A stretch of DNA of 64,000 nucleotides. It comes from an uncultured Algibacter sp. GTDB taxonomy: Bacteria; Bacteroidota; Bacteroidia; Flavobacteriales; Flavobacteriaceae. The translations under genes and the position numbers were made by a program. Where the stretch lies: assembly GCA_937958265.1 (NCBI GenBank), contig CALGNX010000001.1:1-64000 (forward strand), given 5' to 3'. This document shows, in pieces, positions 62,124 to 64,000 of the stretch (position 1 is the first letter of the stretch; every line of letters begins with the position of its first letter). The notes beneath the pieces were generated by a model. The model was given only the letters and a program-made list of their open reading frames with translations, searched no databases and was not told the DNA's origin.

Positions 62124-62141
62124 TAACTTAAATTTATAGAA

Positions 62142-63518
62142 ATGAACAAATACGATATTATAGTTCTTGGAAGTGGACCTGGTGGTTATGTAACAGCTAT
62201 TAGAGCATCACAATTAGGTTTTAAAACCGCTATTGTTGAAAAAGAAAGTCTTGGTGGTGTATGTTTAAATTGGGGTTGTATTCCAACAAAAGCATTACTT
62301 AAATCTGCACAAGTATTTGAATATTTAAAACATGCCGAAGATTACGGTTTAAGCGTTAAAGATGCTTCTCACGATTTTGATGCGGTTGTTAAACGTAGCC
62401 GTGGTGTTGCCGAAGGTATGAGTAAAGGTGTTCAATTTTTAATGAAGAAAAATAAAATTGATGTTATACAAGGTTATGGAAAATTGAAGCCAGGAAAAAA
62501 GGTTGATGTTGACGGTACTGAATATAGTGCAGATAATATAATTATTGCAACAGGTGCACGCTCTCGCGAATTACCAAATTTACCTCAGGATGGTGAAAAA
62601 GTGATTGGGTATAGATTAGCTATGACTTTAAAAAAGCAGCCTAAAAAAATGATTGTAGTAGGTTCTGGTGCTATTGGTGTTGAATTTGCATATTTCTACA
62701 ACGCTATGGGTACCGATGTAACCATTGTTGAATATTTACCAAGTATAGTGCCTGTTGAGGATGAAGATGTTTCAAAACAACTAGAGCGTTCTTTCAAAAA
62801 GTCTGGAATAAAAATAATGACTTCAGCCGAGGTTACTGCTGTTGATACATCTGGAGATGGCGTTAAGGCCACAGTAAAAACAAGTAAAGGTGAGCAAGTT
62901 TTAGAAGCTGATATTATTTTAAGCGCTGTTGGTATAAAAACAAATATTGAAAATATAGGTCTTGAAGATGTTGGTATTGTTGTAGATAGAGATAAAGTAA
63001 TTGTAAACGATTTTTATCAAACTAATATTCCTGGTTACTACGCTATTGGAGATGTTACCCCTGGTCCTGCTTTAGCACACGTTGCTTCTGCCGAAGGCAT
63101 TTTATGTGTAGAAAAATTAGCGGGGCAACATGTTGAAGCCTTAGATTATGGAAATATTCCGGGTTGTACATATGCCTCCCCAGAAATTGCATCTGTTGGT
63201 TTAACCGAAAAACAAGCAAAAGATAAAGGCTTAGATATAAAGGTGGGTAAGTTCCCGTTTTCAGCTTCTGGTAAAGCCAGCGCAGGTGGAACAAAAGAAG
63301 GTTTTGTTAAAGTAATTTTTGATGCAAAATATGGCGAATGGTTAGGTTGCCATATGATTGGTGCTGGTGTAACCGATATGATTGCTGAAGCTGTTTTAGG
63401 TAGAAAATTAGAAACTACAGGCCATGAAGTATTAAAAACAATTCACCCACACCCAACAATGAGTGAAGCAGTTATGGAAGCTGTGGCTGATGCTTACGAT
63501 GAAGTTATACATTTATAA
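62142..63518 (+). CDS. lpdA: Dihydrolipoyl dehydrogenase
   Basis: The E3 subunit of 2-oxoacid dehydrogenase complexes reoxidises dihydrolipoyl groups with NAD+. The 458 residues have the FAD motif IIVLGSGPGGYVTAIRASQ, the redox-active disulfide in GGVCLNWGCIPTKAL, an NAD-binding VVGSGAIGVEFAYFYNAMG and the C-terminal catalytic HPHPTMSEAVMEA. No other complex genes are adjacent, so it is a stand-alone lpd and probably shared between pyruvate, 2-oxoglutarate and branched-chain complexes. A clear terminator follows. Confidence 0.95.
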   Translation: MNKYDIIVLGSGPGGYVTAIRASQLGFKTAIVEKESLGGVCLNWGCIPTKALLKSAQVFEYLKHAEDYGLSVKDASHDFDAVVKRSRGVAEGMSKGVQFLMKKNKIDVIQGYGKLKPGKKVDVDGTEYSADNIIIATGARSRELPNLPQDGEKVIGYRLAMTLKKQPKKMIVVGSGAIGVEFAYFYNAMGTDVTIVEYLPSIVPVEDEDVSKQLERSFKKSGIKIMTSAEVTAVDTSGDGVKATVKTSKGEQVLEADIILSAVGIKTNIENIGLEDVGIVVDRDKVIVNDFYQTNIPGYYAIGDVTPGPALAHVASAEGILCVEKLAGQHVEALDYGNIPGCTYASPEIASVGLTEKQAKDKGLDIKVGKFPFSASGKASAGGTKEGFVKVIFDAKYGEWLGCHMIGAGVTDMIAEAVLGRKLETTGHEVLKTIHPHPTMSEAVMEAVADAYDEVIHL

Positions 63519-63550
63519 GCCTTGTATTTAAAATTATAATGTGTTTTTAC

Positions 63551-63586
63551 AAAAAAAAGCGATTCAAAATTGAATCGCTTTTTTTG
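63551..63586 (+). terminator. lpdA terminator
   Basis: GCGATTCAA (63559-63567) and TTGAATCGC (63570-63578) form a perfect stem with a 2-base centre. A- and T-runs extend it on both sides. It lies 33 bases behind the lpdA stop and could also stop aroQ transcripts from the other side. Confidence 0.9.
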
Positions 63587-63589
63587 TAC

Positions 63590-63839
63590 TAAATTAGATC
63601 TTCTCTATGTTAGGTGCTATAATAAAAAAAACATACTATTAGCTTCCTTTAAACTAATGTAGACCGTAAGATAAAGACATAACGTTTGATTTTGTTTAAG
63701 TATAGCAACTATTTTACGATACAATTTGGTATTACTATTACTAATTTTGGTATTCTATTTTTAGAATCACCTATAAATATTTAGCAAAACATTGGATTAT
63801 CAATAATAGCAAGCATAAGTATTTTTTCTATATTAAAAT
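63590..63839. other. Intergenic region lpdA-aroQ
   Basis: No gene or RNA seen. Two short copies of a TTTGGTATT motif lie near 63726 and 63748. They resemble the end of the MITE-like element at 28315-28445, but no complete element is present. Confidence 0.4.
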
Positions 63840-64000
63840 TTAGTCTAAAAAACTTTGTATGGCTAATTCGTAACTCTGTAAACCAAAACCTAGAATAACG
63901 CCTTTTGCATTTGGTGAAATATAGGATTGATGACGAAACTCTTCCCTGCCAAATGTATTAGATATATGTACCTCTATAACCGGGGTTTCTATAGCTTTAA
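63840..64000 (-). CDS. aroQ: 3-dehydroquinate dehydratase type II (C-terminal part, cut by window end)
   Basis: Minus-strand translation of the last 160 bases gives about 52 codons ending in TAA at 63840-63842. The segment [20 protein letters not shown] followed by [20 protein letters not shown] is the type II dehydroquinase signature, with the catalytic His in EVHISN and the substrate-binding Arg and His in REEFRHQS. The enzyme dehydrates 3-dehydroquinate in the shikimate pathway, directly after AroB. The N-terminal two thirds lie outside the window. Confidence 0.92.
   Translation of the reverse strand, partial: KAIETPVIEVHISNTFGREEFRHQSYISPNAKGVILGFGLQSYELAIQSFLD

Overview
The window is a piece of an AT-rich chromosome from the Bacteroidota, most likely a marine-type member of the Flavobacteriaceae. 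The main reasons are the gliding-motility ABC genes gldF and gldG beside dnaN, the fused hisB and hisIE genes, small families typical of Flavobacteriia (Lacal_2735, DUF2452, the 138-residue family at 45772), and repeated matches to the Bacteroidota promoter form TTG-N(16-22)-TAnnTTTG. No rRNA, tRNA, CRISPR array, intact insertion sequence or prophage was seen. Almost all genes are core chromosomal genes.

Layout. 1-725 is gene-free. 726-4388 holds fabG, a membrane VWA-like protein and a prohibitin-like SPFH protein. 4389-12959 is the complete histidine operon hisG-D-C-B-H-A-F-IE, followed 9 bases later by a divergent TruA-type pseudouridine synthase. In front of hisG there is a leader peptide with four consecutive His codons, an antiterminator segment and a strong terminator, which together form a classical transcription attenuator. 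13161-13610 is a small J-domain/KTSC protein. 13733-17937 is a minus-strand, TetR-controlled operon for aldehyde/electrophile detoxification, with an operator palindrome overlapping its promoter. 18199-27959 holds dnaN, gldG/gldF with an extra gene wedged between them, a SAM hydrolase, phoH, purC, a DUF2237 protein, a flavin oxidoreductase and two small genes (one of them only 57 aa).

28150-29198 is a decay zone. It contains a MITE-like inverted-repeat element, a twice-occurring palindrome and a multiply frameshifted HAD phosphatase pseudogene. 29199-32648 has a VTT membrane protein, DUF3817, an MscS channel and aroB. 32743-39876 is a surface-polysaccharide sugar-nucleotide block: FlaA1/WbpM-like dehydratase, aminotransferase, WbpP-like epimerase and two UDP-sugar dehydrogenases. 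It is bounded by an (AAT)n microsatellite. 40039-45278 is the leucine operon leuC-D-A-(Pmp3-like)-B on the minus strand, carrying a GC-rich repeat element and two notable hairpins.

45772-63518 carries small flavobacterial genes (one frameshifted), DUF2461, an MscS channel, Dps, thiolase, an NlpC/P60 hydrolase, a TPR protein, gyrA, clpC, an MFS (UMF1) transporter, an M48 peptidase, msrB and lpdA. The window ends inside aroQ.

The most interesting point is functional. In enteric bacteria truA was first named hisT, because pseudouridine in the tRNA-His anticodon arm is needed for normal his attenuation. Here a TruA paralogue lies at the end of a his operon that itself carries a His-codon attenuator. 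Whether this paralogue modifies tRNA-His or tunes the attenuator is inference, but it can be tested.
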